A DNA stretch of 64,000 nucleotides, from NCBI GenBank assembly GCA_934718065.1, contig CAKUZR010000001.1:62001-126000 (forward strand), written 5' to 3'. This DNA comes from an uncultured Treponema sp. (GTDB lineage Bacteria; Spirochaetota; Spirochaetia; Treponematales; Treponemataceae). The translations under genes and the position numbers were made by a program. The notes beneath the pieces were generated by a model. It saw only the letters and a list, made by a program, of their open reading frames with translations. It was not told the DNA's origin and did no database searches. Shown piece by piece: positions 35,563 through 43,372 of this stretch (its first letter is position 1; every line of letters starts with the position of its first letter).

Positions 35563-37065
35563 ATGAGCGAAATTCTTAAAAAAGCCCAGAAAAAACAGGA
35601 CGAACTTTCTGAAAAAATAAACGCTTCAGAAGAAATTTTATCTCAGCGCCCGCTTTTTCATTTTGCTACGCCCGGCGGCTGGTGCAACGATCCGAACGGA
35701 TTTTCACAGTTCAACGGACTGGTTCACCTTTTTTACCAGTATCATCCTTATTCAACCCAATGGGGGCCAATGCACTGGGGACACGTTTCTTCCGCCGATA
35801 TGCTCACGTGGAACCTGGAGCCAGTGGCTTTAGCGCCGGACACAAATGCTGACAGCAACGGATGTTTTTCTGGAACTTCTATTTCAACCGACGGCGGAAA
35901 GCAGCTTCTTTGCTACACAGGAGTTTCCTTTTCAAAGGAAGAAAACATTGAAGTTCAAAATCAGTGCATCGCAACAGGAAACGGAAAAACTTACGAAAAA
36001 ATTTCAGAAAATCCTGTTCTAACGGCGAAAGACATTCCATTCGCTTACAACAAGGAACATTTCCGCGACCCAAAAATCTGGAAAAAAGACGGAAAATTCT
36101 ACATGGTCTGCGTAATAAAACAGCTGGACAACTGCGGCGCAATGGTGATTTTTGAATCTTCCGACGCAAAAAAATGGACTTACAAAGGAATTCTTGATTC
36201 AAGCAAAAACAATTTCAGCGGAATGTGGGAATGCCCGGACGTTCTGAATGTTGACGGCAAAGATATCCTGATTTTTTCACCGCAGGAGATGAAAGCCGAC
36301 TACAAGCTAGGATTCCACGAAGGAAACAACAGCGTTTACGAAACAGGAATTCTTGACTACGAAAAATTCAAATTTTTCCACGATGTAAGAGCCGAAAACC
36401 GATGCTTCGCCGCGCAAATTGATTACGGAATTGATTTCTATGCGCCGCAAACAACAAAACTTTCAGACGGAAGAACAATCCTGATAGCATGGATGCAGGC
36501 CTGGGAATCTTACATTACTCCGGAAAATTATTTGTGGTCCGGAATGATGACAATTCCGCGGGAACTTTCGTTCAAAAACAACCGGCTTTACCAGAATCCT
36601 ATCCGGGAACTGGAAAACTGGAAAACTTCCGCGCAGAATTTTGAGATTTCCCCAGAAAGCAAGGAAACAATTTTCCACAAGCAGGAACGGCACTTTGAGC
36701 TTGATTTTGAAGTTGATTCAAATTCCGGAACTGTAAAAATCTTTTTAGGAAACGCAAAAACCGAGCACGTTCTTCTAAAAATTGATTTCTATGAGCAGAG
36801 CATTTATTTTGACCGTTCAAATTCAAAAACCGCTGGAAAAATTTCCGCAAGAAAAGCGCAGCTTCCGCCAAAAGAAAAAACAACGAAATTCAGAATTATT
36901 GGTGACACTTGTTCACTAGAAGTATTTATAGATGACGGAAAAATAGCCTTTACAAACGCCTTTTTCCTCTCAGAAACAAAAACCGACCTGAGCATTGAAA
37001 ATGAAACTTCACAGAAAATAAATTTCAAAACCTGGAAAATCCAGAAGAGGAATTATGAACACTAA
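35563..37065 (+). CDS. GH32 beta-fructosidase (sucrose / sucrose-6-phosphate hydrolase type)
   Basis: A 500-residue glycoside hydrolase of family 32. The nucleophile motif GGWCNDPNGF is near residue 44, FRDPK is near residue 167, and the acid/base Glu lies in MWECPD near residue 224. A C-terminal beta-sandwich follows. There is no signal peptide, so it hydrolyses sucrose or short fructooligosaccharides inside the cell after uptake by the ABC system. Its 3' end overlaps the kinase gene by 11 bp. Whether the substrate is phosphorylated is unclear; an ABC route favours unphosphorylated sugar. Confidence 0.93.
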   Translation: MSEILKKAQKKQDELSEKINASEEILSQRPLFHFATPGGWCNDPNGFSQFNGLVHLFYQYHPYSTQWGPMHWGHVSSADMLTWNLEPVALAPDTNADSNGCFSGTSISTDGGKQLLCYTGVSFSKEENIEVQNQCIATGNGKTYEKISENPVLTAKDIPFAYNKEHFRDPKIWKKDGKFYMVCVIKQLDNCGAMVIFESSDAKKWTYKGILDSSKNNFSGMWECPDVLNVDGKDILIFSPQEMKADYKLGFHEGNNSVYETGILDYEKFKFFHDVRAENRCFAAQIDYGIDFYAPQTTKLSDGRTILIAWMQAWESYITPENYLWSGMMTIPRELSFKNNRLYQNPIRELENWKTSAQNFEISPESKETIFHKQERHFELDFEVDSNSGTVKIFLGNAKTEHVLLKIDFYEQSIYFDRSNSKTAGKISARKAQLPPKEKTTKFRIIGDTCSLEVFIDDGKIAFTNAFFLSETKTDLSIENETSQKINFKTWKIQKRNYEH

Positions 37066-38050
37066 AAAAGAATTTGACGTAACCGCATTAGGCGAACTTT
37101 TAATCGATTTCACCCAGAACGGAACAAGCGATTCCGGAAACTGGCTCATGGAAGCAAATCCAGGCGGCGCGCCTTGCAACGTTCTTGCAATGCTTTCAAA
37201 GCTCGGACACAAAACAAGTTTCATCGGACAAGTTGGAAACGATATTTTCGGAAAAATGCTGAAGGAACGGATTTCTTCAATTGGAATTGATGTTCAGAAT
37301 CTTGTTTTTTCCAGCGAATACAACACAACTCTGGCTTTTGTGCATACCGCGCCAGACGGCGACAGGGATTTTTCGTTCTACAGAAAATCGGGAGCAGACG
37401 CATTTCTTGAAAAAAAGAACGTAAATCCGGAACTGATAAAAAAATCAAAAATACTTCATTACGGAAGCCTTTCCATGACAAACAAAACCGTGAATGAAGC
37501 AACAGAATTTACCCTTCAAACTGCAAAAGAAAACGGAATTTTGCGCTCATTCGATCCGAACTTGCGGAACCCGCTCTGGAATTCACTTGAAAATGCAAAA
37601 GAACGGATTTGGTACGGAATTTCAATGTGCAATATTTTAAAAATTGCGGAAGAAGAACTTGAATTGATCACCGGTGAAACAAACATTGAAAAAGGAATCG
37701 AAAAAATCCGCGGAAAAAACGAAATTCCGCTGATAACCGTAACCAAAGGAAAACACGGAAGCGAATGTTTTTATGCGGACAGCAAAAAAGAACTGAAATT
37801 CTCCGCGCCAACATTTTCAACCGTAAAAACAATAGACACAACCGGAGCCGGAGATACATTCTGCGCCTGCATTCTTCACGAAGTTCTTGAAAACGGCTTT
37901 GAGCCGGAAACATTCAGCCAGGAACGAATTGAAAAAATGCTTGTTTTTGCAAATGCGGCCGCCTCGCTGATAACAACAAAAAAAGGCGCTTTGTGTGTAA
38001 TGCCTGAAAAAAAGAAAATAGAAGAATTAATTTCTTCTGAAAAAATTTAA
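37055..38050 (+). CDS. PfkB family carbohydrate kinase (probable fructokinase)
   Basis: A 331-residue ribokinase-fold sugar kinase. The N-terminus reads TALGELLIDF, NPGGAPCNVLAMLSKLG is the first PfkB signature, and DTTGAGDTFCA (~residues 259-269) holds the catalytic Asp and anion hole. Placed after GH32 and overlapping it, it most likely phosphorylates the fructose released from sucrose or fructan. Confidence 0.92.
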   Translation: MNTKKEFDVTALGELLIDFTQNGTSDSGNWLMEANPGGAPCNVLAMLSKLGHKTSFIGQVGNDIFGKMLKERISSIGIDVQNLVFSSEYNTTLAFVHTAPDGDRDFSFYRKSGADAFLEKKNVNPELIKKSKILHYGSLSMTNKTVNEATEFTLQTAKENGILRSFDPNLRNPLWNSLENAKERIWYGISMCNILKIAEEELELITGETNIEKGIEKIRGKNEIPLITVTKGKHGSECFYADSKKELKFSAPTFSTVKTIDTTGAGDTFCACILHEVLENGFEPETFSQERIEKMLVFANAAASLITTKKGALCVMPEKKKIEELISSEKI

Positions 38051-38061
38051 AAAAGTATAAA

Positions 38062-38102
38062 AAAGGACAGAAATTTCTGCAAAAAGAATTTCTGTCCTTT
38101 TC
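38062..38102. terminator. Bidirectional terminator between sucrose operon and carB N-half
   Basis: AAAAGGACAGAAATT (38062-38076) and AATTTCTGTCCTTTT (38088-38102) form a perfect 15-bp stem with T-rich exits in both directions, as expected between convergent genes. Confidence 0.9.
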
Positions 38103-38123
38103 AAGTTCAAAGCAATTCAAAAA

Positions 38124-39704
38124 TTAGTTTGCCAAAACACCCTGGGAATTTTCAATTTCATAGCCAGTCATTTCTTCAATAACTTTGTCAGGGTAGCCAA
38201 GTTTTTTTGCCTCAACATAAAGTTCCTGCGTAAGCTCAGCAGTTCCCGCTTCAGAAATTTCCGCGCCTTCCTTTATCATTGCAAACATATCTTCCATATC
38301 AACAAGATTCATAAGTTTGTTCAAGAACCATTCGTCTATCATCGTAACCTTATGAATTTCGTCAACAGTCATAATTCCGCGCTTCAAAGCCTGGAAAACC
38401 GCAAACAAACGCTGATCAGTACATTCACCAACACGCTCAATGATTTTTTCATCCGGCTCTTCCGCAAACTTTTTAAGATTCAGGGAAGTAACGCCTATTT
38501 CCGCGCCGCGAGCCGCCTTCATCAGGGCTTCTTCAAAAGTCCGGCCGATTGCCATAACTTCACCGGTTGCTTTCATCTGAGTTCCCAATTTTCTAGCCGC
38601 GTAAACGAATTTGTCAAACGGGAACTTAGGCATTTTTACAACAACGTAGTCCAAAACCGGCTCAAAGCAGGCAGAAGTTTTCTTTGTTACAGAGTTAGGA
38701 ATTTCGTCAAGATTATAGCCAATCGCAATCAATGTCGCAATTTTCGCAATCGGATATCCAGTTGCTTTTGAAGCCAACGCAGACGAACGTGAAACACGAG
38801 GATTTACTTCAATCACCGCATATTCAAAAGATTCCGGATTCAACGCAAACTGACAGTTGCATCCGCCTTCCATTCCAAGTGAAGAAATTATGTTCAGGGA
38901 AGCCGTTCTAAGCATCTGGTATTCTTTGTCAGAAAGAGTTACGGCCGGCGCAATTACAATTGAATCTCCAGTGTGAACGCCAACCGGATCAAAGTTTTCC
39001 ATTGAGCAGACCGTCAGAACATTTCCGCTGTGGTCGCGGACAACTTCAAACTCAATTTCCTTCCAGCCGGAAATACATTTTTCAACAAGAATCTGATGAA
39101 TTGGAGAACGGTGCAAACCATTGTGCGCAATCTCGTTGAATTCCTCTTCATTATTAGCAATTCCGCCGCCAGTTCCGCCAAGCGTAAACGCAGGACGAAT
39201 AATCACAGGGAATCCAATAACATTTTTCGCAAAATCCAAGGCATCTTCATAAGTCGTAACAACTTTTGAAGGAATACAAGGCTCGCCGATTGATTCCATT
39301 GTATCCTTGAACATCTGCCGGTCCTCGGCCTTGTCAATAGTTTCAGGCTTCGCTCCAAGCAGACGAACGTTATGTTCTTTCAGAAAACCAGATTTTGCCA
39401 GCTCCATGCACAAAGTCAATCCTGTCTGTCCGCCAAGCGAAGAAAGAATTGAGTCCGGTTTTTCCTTTTCAATAATTCTTTCAATAACTTCCGGAATCAA
39501 AGGCTCAATATAAATATGGTCAGCCATCGCATGGTCAGTCATCAAAGTAGCCGGATTTGAATTTACAAGAACAACTTCAAGCCCCTGTTCCTTCAAAGCC
39601 TTGCAAGCCTGGCTTCCCGCATAGTCAAATTCTGCCGCCTGGCCAATAATAATCGGACCAGAACCAATAACCATTACTTTATGAATATCTTTATTAAGTG
39701 GCAT
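38124..39704 (-). CDS. carB: Carbamoyl-phosphate synthase large chain, N-terminal half
   Basis: A 526-residue protein covering the carboxy-phosphate ATP-grasp domain ([62 protein letters not shown]) and most of the oligomerisation domain. It ends cleanly near [16 protein letters not shown] with a short unique tail. The second half is a separate gene fused to dapF about 18 kb away. AGGAAGG precedes the ATG, and the gene lies 18 bp after carA. Together CarA, this protein and CarB-C would make carbamoyl phosphate for pyrimidines and arginine. Confidence 0.95.
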   Translation of the reverse strand: MPLNKDIHKVMVIGSGPIIIGQAAEFDYAGSQACKALKEQGLEVVLVNSNPATLMTDHAMADHIYIEPLIPEVIERIIEKEKPDSILSSLGGQTGLTLCMELAKSGFLKEHNVRLLGAKPETIDKAEDRQMFKDTMESIGEPCIPSKVVTTYEDALDFAKNVIGFPVIIRPAFTLGGTGGGIANNEEEFNEIAHNGLHRSPIHQILVEKCISGWKEIEFEVVRDHSGNVLTVCSMENFDPVGVHTGDSIVIAPAVTLSDKEYQMLRTASLNIISSLGMEGGCNCQFALNPESFEYAVIEVNPRVSRSSALASKATGYPIAKIATLIAIGYNLDEIPNSVTKKTSACFEPVLDYVVVKMPKFPFDKFVYAARKLGTQMKATGEVMAIGRTFEEALMKAARGAEIGVTSLNLKKFAEEPDEKIIERVGECTDQRLFAVFQALKRGIMTVDEIHKVTMIDEWFLNKLMNLVDMEDMFAMIKEGAEISEAGTAELTQELYVEAKKLGYPDKVIEEMTGYEIENSQGVLAN

Positions 39705-39722
39705 ACTTACCTTCCTAAATTT

Positions 39723-41024
39723 TTAAGCCTTCGCTTTAGTTGCTTTTATTGTTGAAGCAAAATATGCAATCGCATCAACTCGTTCATATTCAGATTTGAA
39801 ATTCTTGAAATAATCATGATTATTAATAAGTTTCACAAATTCATCAAACAGGAAGTTTGCATCCAGCGGACCAGAACAAGCTTCCGGATGAAACTGAACG
39901 CTGAACGCAGGAATCTTTGTATAAGTCAATCCTTCGCAAGTTCCATCATTTGTATTAACAAAACTCTGAATAGTTCCGGCCGGCAAAGAATCATTTTTTA
40001 CAGCGTAACCATGATTCTGAGAAGTAATATAAACACGTCCAGTTTTTGTGTATTTTACAGGCTGGTTTGCGCCGCGGTGTCCGTATTTCAGCTTCATTGT
40101 CTGCGCACCGTTCGCCAAAGCCAAAAGCTGATGACCAAGACAAATTCCAAAAATCGGAATTCCTGTATCAAGAAGTTTTTTGATTTCCGCAATGATTCCA
40201 ATATTTTCAGCAGGATCGCCAGGTCCGTTGCTCAGCATAACTCCATCAGGATTCAAAGCCTTTATCTGCTCAGCAGTGTATGAGCAAGGAACTGTTACAA
40301 CTTCAAGCCCGCGCTTCAAAAGTTCCCGGCGGATATTAGCCTTTGCGCCAAAATCCCACAGAACAACTTTCTTGCCCTTTCCAGCCTTCATAGCTTCCTT
40401 TTCATCATTGATTTTAGTTCCATCGGCAGTAACCGGAACAAAACGATATTTCGCGCTTTCAGAAAAAACAACATCCGCAGGCTCTTCAACGCCGGACGCA
40501 CTTCCTGTTACCGATTCAACGGCTTTTTCAATTTTGTAAGACTTGATTTTTTCAAGGAGCGCAGCCTTTTTTCCTTCATCTTTTAAAGCCGCAAACGCTT
40601 CCAGCGCATCCTTGCTGTTTCCGCTTATAAGCATTCCGTTCATAACGCCAACTTCGCGCAAGATTTTAGTAAGCTTACGGGTATCAATATCATAAAGACC
40701 GATAATATTCTGTGATTTCAAGTAGGAATCAATGTCTCCGCCGCAACGGAAATTTGAAGGCTCTTCACACCACTGGCGAACAATGTAGCCCCGAAGATTG
40801 CATTTGGAACTTTCATAATCCTGTTTTATATCGCCATAATTTCCAATCAGCGGAAAAGTTTGTGTAACAATTTGACCGTAATAACTAGGATCAGTAAGAG
40901 TTTCCAGGTAACCATTCATACCTGTTGTAAAAACTGTTTCGCCGATTATTATTCCTTCAGCGCCAAACGACCTTCCTTCAAAAACCTGTCCATTTGCCAG
41001 GACCAAACATGCTTTAGTATCCAT
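39723..41024 (-). CDS. carA: Carbamoyl-phosphate synthase small chain (glutamine amidotransferase)
   Basis: A 433-residue protein, longer than the usual ~360-380. The N-terminal CarA domain (LVLANGQVFEGRSFGAEG, GYIVRQWCEEPSNFRC) is followed by a ~50-residue insertion around residues 165-220. The class I amidotransferase domain has the catalytic Cys in GICLGHQLLA and His/Glu in VQFHPEA. It supplies ammonia to the large chain. No SD is visible; the -10 box lies 11 bp before the ATG. Confidence 0.95.
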   Translation of the reverse strand: MDTKACLVLANGQVFEGRSFGAEGIIIGETVFTTGMNGYLETLTDPSYYGQIVTQTFPLIGNYGDIKQDYESSKCNLRGYIVRQWCEEPSNFRCGGDIDSYLKSQNIIGLYDIDTRKLTKILREVGVMNGMLISGNSKDALEAFAALKDEGKKAALLEKIKSYKIEKAVESVTGSASGVEEPADVVFSESAKYRFVPVTADGTKINDEKEAMKAGKGKKVVLWDFGAKANIRRELLKRGLEVVTVPCSYTAEQIKALNPDGVMLSNGPGDPAENIGIIAEIKKLLDTGIPIFGICLGHQLLALANGAQTMKLKYGHRGANQPVKYTKTGRVYITSQNHGYAVKNDSLPAGTIQSFVNTNDGTCEGLTYTKIPAFSVQFHPEACSGPLDANFLFDEFVKLINNHDYFKNFKSEYERVDAIAYFASTIKATKAKA

Positions 41025-41064
41025 ACTAAAATGCCATTATATCAAATCTTATCTATTATGGGAA
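41025..41064 (-). promoter_or_regulatory. Promoter of carA-carB, nearly leaderless
   Basis: On the minus strand a perfect TATAAT (41041-41036) lies 11 bp before the carA ATG, with a weak -35 TTCCCA 17 bp upstream (41064-41059). The predicted leader is only a few bases with no SD. No attenuator fits in it. Confidence 0.55.
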
Positions 41065-41081
41065 TGGGTTTGTAAATTAGA

Positions 41082-41276
41082 CTGAATGTCGAGTTTTTGA
41101 AAATTCTGAAAGAACGCTTTCGGCAGATTTCCAATTTGCTCAGATGGATTTGGCTCGCGCTTCGCTTGTATGGATTCAGGCGCTTCGCGCTTCAAGTTAT
41201 TCAATCGCCAAAAATCTTCACAAACTGTAAATCTGCCTGCACTTTTATTTTTTTCACAAAAAACTCGAAATCAAGG
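41082..41276 (+). repeat. Dispersed palindromic repeat, copy 4
   Basis: Same element and orientation as copy 1, with left end CTGAATGTCGAG intact and right end CTCGAAATCAAGG diverged. It begins 18 bp upstream of the carA -35 region. Confidence 0.9.
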
Positions 41277-41312
41277 CAAACTAACAAAATGTCAGAAGCC
41301 CCAGAATTCCAT

Positions 41313-41795
41313 CTACTTAAAATTCAACGAAAAAATAAAAATCCAGATAAAAACTGCGCAGGCCAAAAGTTTCAGGCCAATTCCAGCCAAAAATCCTTTG
41401 AAAGTTCCAAGCGCGGCAAAAAAAACTCGTTTTTTATCCGAAGAATCATAAATCATCTCGCCAATCAAAGCGCCCGCAAAAGGCCCGAAAATAATTCCGA
41501 ACGGCCCTAAAAAAAATCCGGCGACCAGCCCCACCATCGAACCAACCGAACCATATTTGCTGCCGCCCGATTTTTTAGTCATCACAGAAGGCAGAATATT
41601 ATCCGCAACGCTCACAAAAACAGCCGCAATTCCGGTAAAAACCAAAGCCGCAACAGAAAGCTCCGAATATCTGGAAAAAAACGCGGCAAGCAGCCCAGCC
41701 CACGCCAAAGGCACCCCCGGAAGCACCGGCACAAAAACACCAGCCGTTCCCACCAAAAGGCACAGCACCGCAACAACAATCAAACCAACATCCAA
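41313..41795 (-). CDS. DUF456 family membrane protein
   Basis: A 160-residue, very hydrophobic protein with the DUF456 pattern: VGTAGVFVPVLPGVPLAWAG at the N-terminus, then Gly-rich helices with GFFLGPFGIIFGPFAGALIGE. Function is unknown in the family. Four to five transmembrane helices are likely. It stands alone between carA and the long AT-rich gap. AGGAG lies before the ATG (minus strand). Confidence 0.85.
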   Translation of the reverse strand: MDVGLIVVAVLCLLVGTAGVFVPVLPGVPLAWAGLLAAFFSRYSELSVAALVFTGIAAVFVSVADNILPSVMTKKSGGSKYGSVGSMVGLVAGFFLGPFGIIFGPFAGALIGEMIYDSSDKKRVFFAALGTFKGFLAGIGLKLLACAVFIWIFIFSLNFK

Positions 41796-42192
41796 GAAAA
41801 AACTCCTTTCACGGCTAGAATAAAACCAATAAAAAATAATTTCAACATTTTATGGGCGCAAACGGATAGCGCAAACCAGCTTTACAGTGTTTCATTGTTT
41901 GCAAGCAAACAACGGCTTCGCCGCACTTCCAATCTGGCGCAGGATTCTCCTTCACCAAAAAGAAAATAACGCAGGCAAAAGATTTTTATATTGTACTGAA
42001 TTTTATTTTTGCTTTATAAAACCCGACTATTCCAACGTAATATAATTCCATCACAACGCCTTCCAAAAAAGAATAATTTTTCATTTCATAACCGCGAGAA
42101 ACTTCTCTAAAAAACATCTGCCGAACTGTTGTCAGCGATTTTCCAAGAAACATTAGTGCAGCTCAGAAACCAGATATCTGGCGGTTTTATAA
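41796..42192. other. Non-coding stretch upstream of the DUF456 gene
   Basis: About 400 bp without a credible gene. The only structure seen is a perfect small palindrome TTGTTTGC-AA-GCAAACAA at 41895-41912. Confidence 0.5.
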
Positions 42193-42435
42193 GACATATT
42201 TCAAGTTTTTTTACAAATTCTGAAAAATCGCTTTCGGCATATTTCCAATTTGCTCAGATGGATTTGGCTCGCGCTCCGCTTGTATTAATTCGGGTGCTCC
42301 GCACTTTTATTAATTCAATCGCCAAAAATCTTCACAAATTGCAAATCTGCCTGCGCTTTTATTCGTGCATATGGTTTAATTCCCCCGACGCTTGCGGCTA
42401 GATTGTTGATTTTCTTACAAAAACCCTGACATTCA
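42193..42435 (+). repeat. Dispersed palindromic repeat, copy 5, with an insertion
   Basis: Same element and orientation as copy 1, but the right arm is interrupted by ~47 bp (about 42364-42410) that no other copy has. The insert is richer in G+C (CCCCCGACGCTTGCGGC). The right end CTGACATTCAG resumes the terminal repeat. Confidence 0.85.
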
Positions 42436-42691
42436 GATTATCTAAAAACTCAAAATCAACAAACTCAGCGCAAGCAACAATTATGCTGGTTTTCAAAAAG
42501 CATTGCAGGTAGATTTTATTTCTTTTATATATCGCAAATGTCGAACTCTGAGTAAACCAACAAATCTGTCCCCCCCTCTCAAATAAAAATTAATTAAGAT
42601 TACAGAATAGCTGATGACTAACAATCATTCGTTTTCAAAAATTCAAACGAACAAAAGTTTATAGAATTTATAACTTCCGTTCGTTTGTTTT

Positions 42692-42707
42692 GGTTTCACG
42701 TGAAACA
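42692..42707. other. parS site 1 (ParB/Spo0J binding)
   Basis: GGTTTCACGTGAAACA matches the bacterial parS consensus TGTTTCACGTGAAACA at 15 of 16 positions and contains the full 14-bp palindrome. Location near the dnaA/gyr cluster is where chromosomal parS sites occur. Confidence 0.88.
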
Positions 42708-42739
42708 TGGAATCCAAGATAAAATTAAATCCTACTCTG

Positions 42740-43090
42740 ATAGAAAAAATATGATGGAAATTTTCTCGCTTTTTCTTTTAGAAAATTTTTTAGTCATTTA
42801 CATTCATTTCTAACGCATAAAAAAATTCACAAAGCTTTTTAATAAGAAAAATCAACAAAATTAAAAAAAAAAACAAAATAATTTTTCAAAAAATACATTC
42901 ATAAAAAAATCGCTATTTAATAAGGCATAATTTCAAACTAGAAATATTTTTCAACAAAGCCCAATTTTTCATCATCTAAAAAAAATAAAAATCAATAAGC
43001 CTTTTCACTATATTGCTCTAAAAAAATCAAACTCCTCTTTTAAAGCTCAATCCCATTATTATTTTCTTTTAAGCATAAATAAAAAAGCAT
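42740..43090. other. Extremely AT-rich non-coding region between the parS sites
   Basis: About 350 bp of almost pure A/T with long A-runs and no frame of note. It lies between two parS sites and next to DnaA-box-like repeats, so it could serve as an unwinding region. It holds no gene that I can see. Confidence 0.5.
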
Positions 43091-43094
43091 CAAT

Positions 43095-43110
43095 TGTTTC
43101 ACGTGAAACA
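43095..43110. other. parS site 2 (ParB/Spo0J binding)
   Basis: TGTTTCACGTGAAACA is an exact match to the 16-bp parS consensus. It lies 30 bp from the DnaA-box cluster and 260 bp beyond the end of gyrA. Confidence 0.92.
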
Positions 43111-43137
43111 AAAATTTGATTAAACAGATTTAAACAC

Positions 43138-43175
43138 AACTTATCCACAAAAAGTGGATAAAAAGTGGATAAGTT
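43138..43175. other. DnaA-box cluster near the gyrA 3' end
   Basis: A consensus DnaA box TTATCCACA (43141-43149) is followed by two reverse boxes AGTGGATAA at 43153-43161 and 43164-43172, 11 bp apart. AACTTATCCAC and GTGGATAAGTT make an 11-bp inverted repeat around the cluster. Confidence 0.7.
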
Positions 43176-43181
43176 AAAAAG

Positions 43182-43209
43182 AAAAGGCCAGTTTTTCAAC
43201 TGACCTTTT
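43182..43209. terminator. Hairpin terminator beyond gyrA
   Basis: AAAAGGCCAGTT (43182-43193) pairs with AACTGACCTTTT (43198-43209) with one mismatch and a 4-nt loop. On the minus strand CTTTTCTTTTTAAC follows, so it fits the end of the gyrB-gyrA transcript. Confidence 0.7.
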
Positions 43210-43347
43210 GCCTGATGTGTTAAATTTTCCCTAGTTTAATAACTACTACCCATTTTTACTATAATATAAATCGTATCTTTTGTCATCAAATTATGTGCAA
43301 AAAACTTCAATTGCTTAAATGCTCATAATTTTAATTCTAAAAACGTG

Positions 43348-43372
43348 TAATTCTTTATATTATAAAGAATTA
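43348..43372. repeat. Perfect inverted repeat overlapping the gyrA stop codon
   Basis: TAATTCTTTATA (43348-43359) and TATAAAGAATTA (43361-43372) are perfectly complementary around one base. The right arm contains the gyrA TAA. As an RNA hairpin it has almost no loop, so it is more likely a protein site or weak 3' protection structure. Confidence 0.5.
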
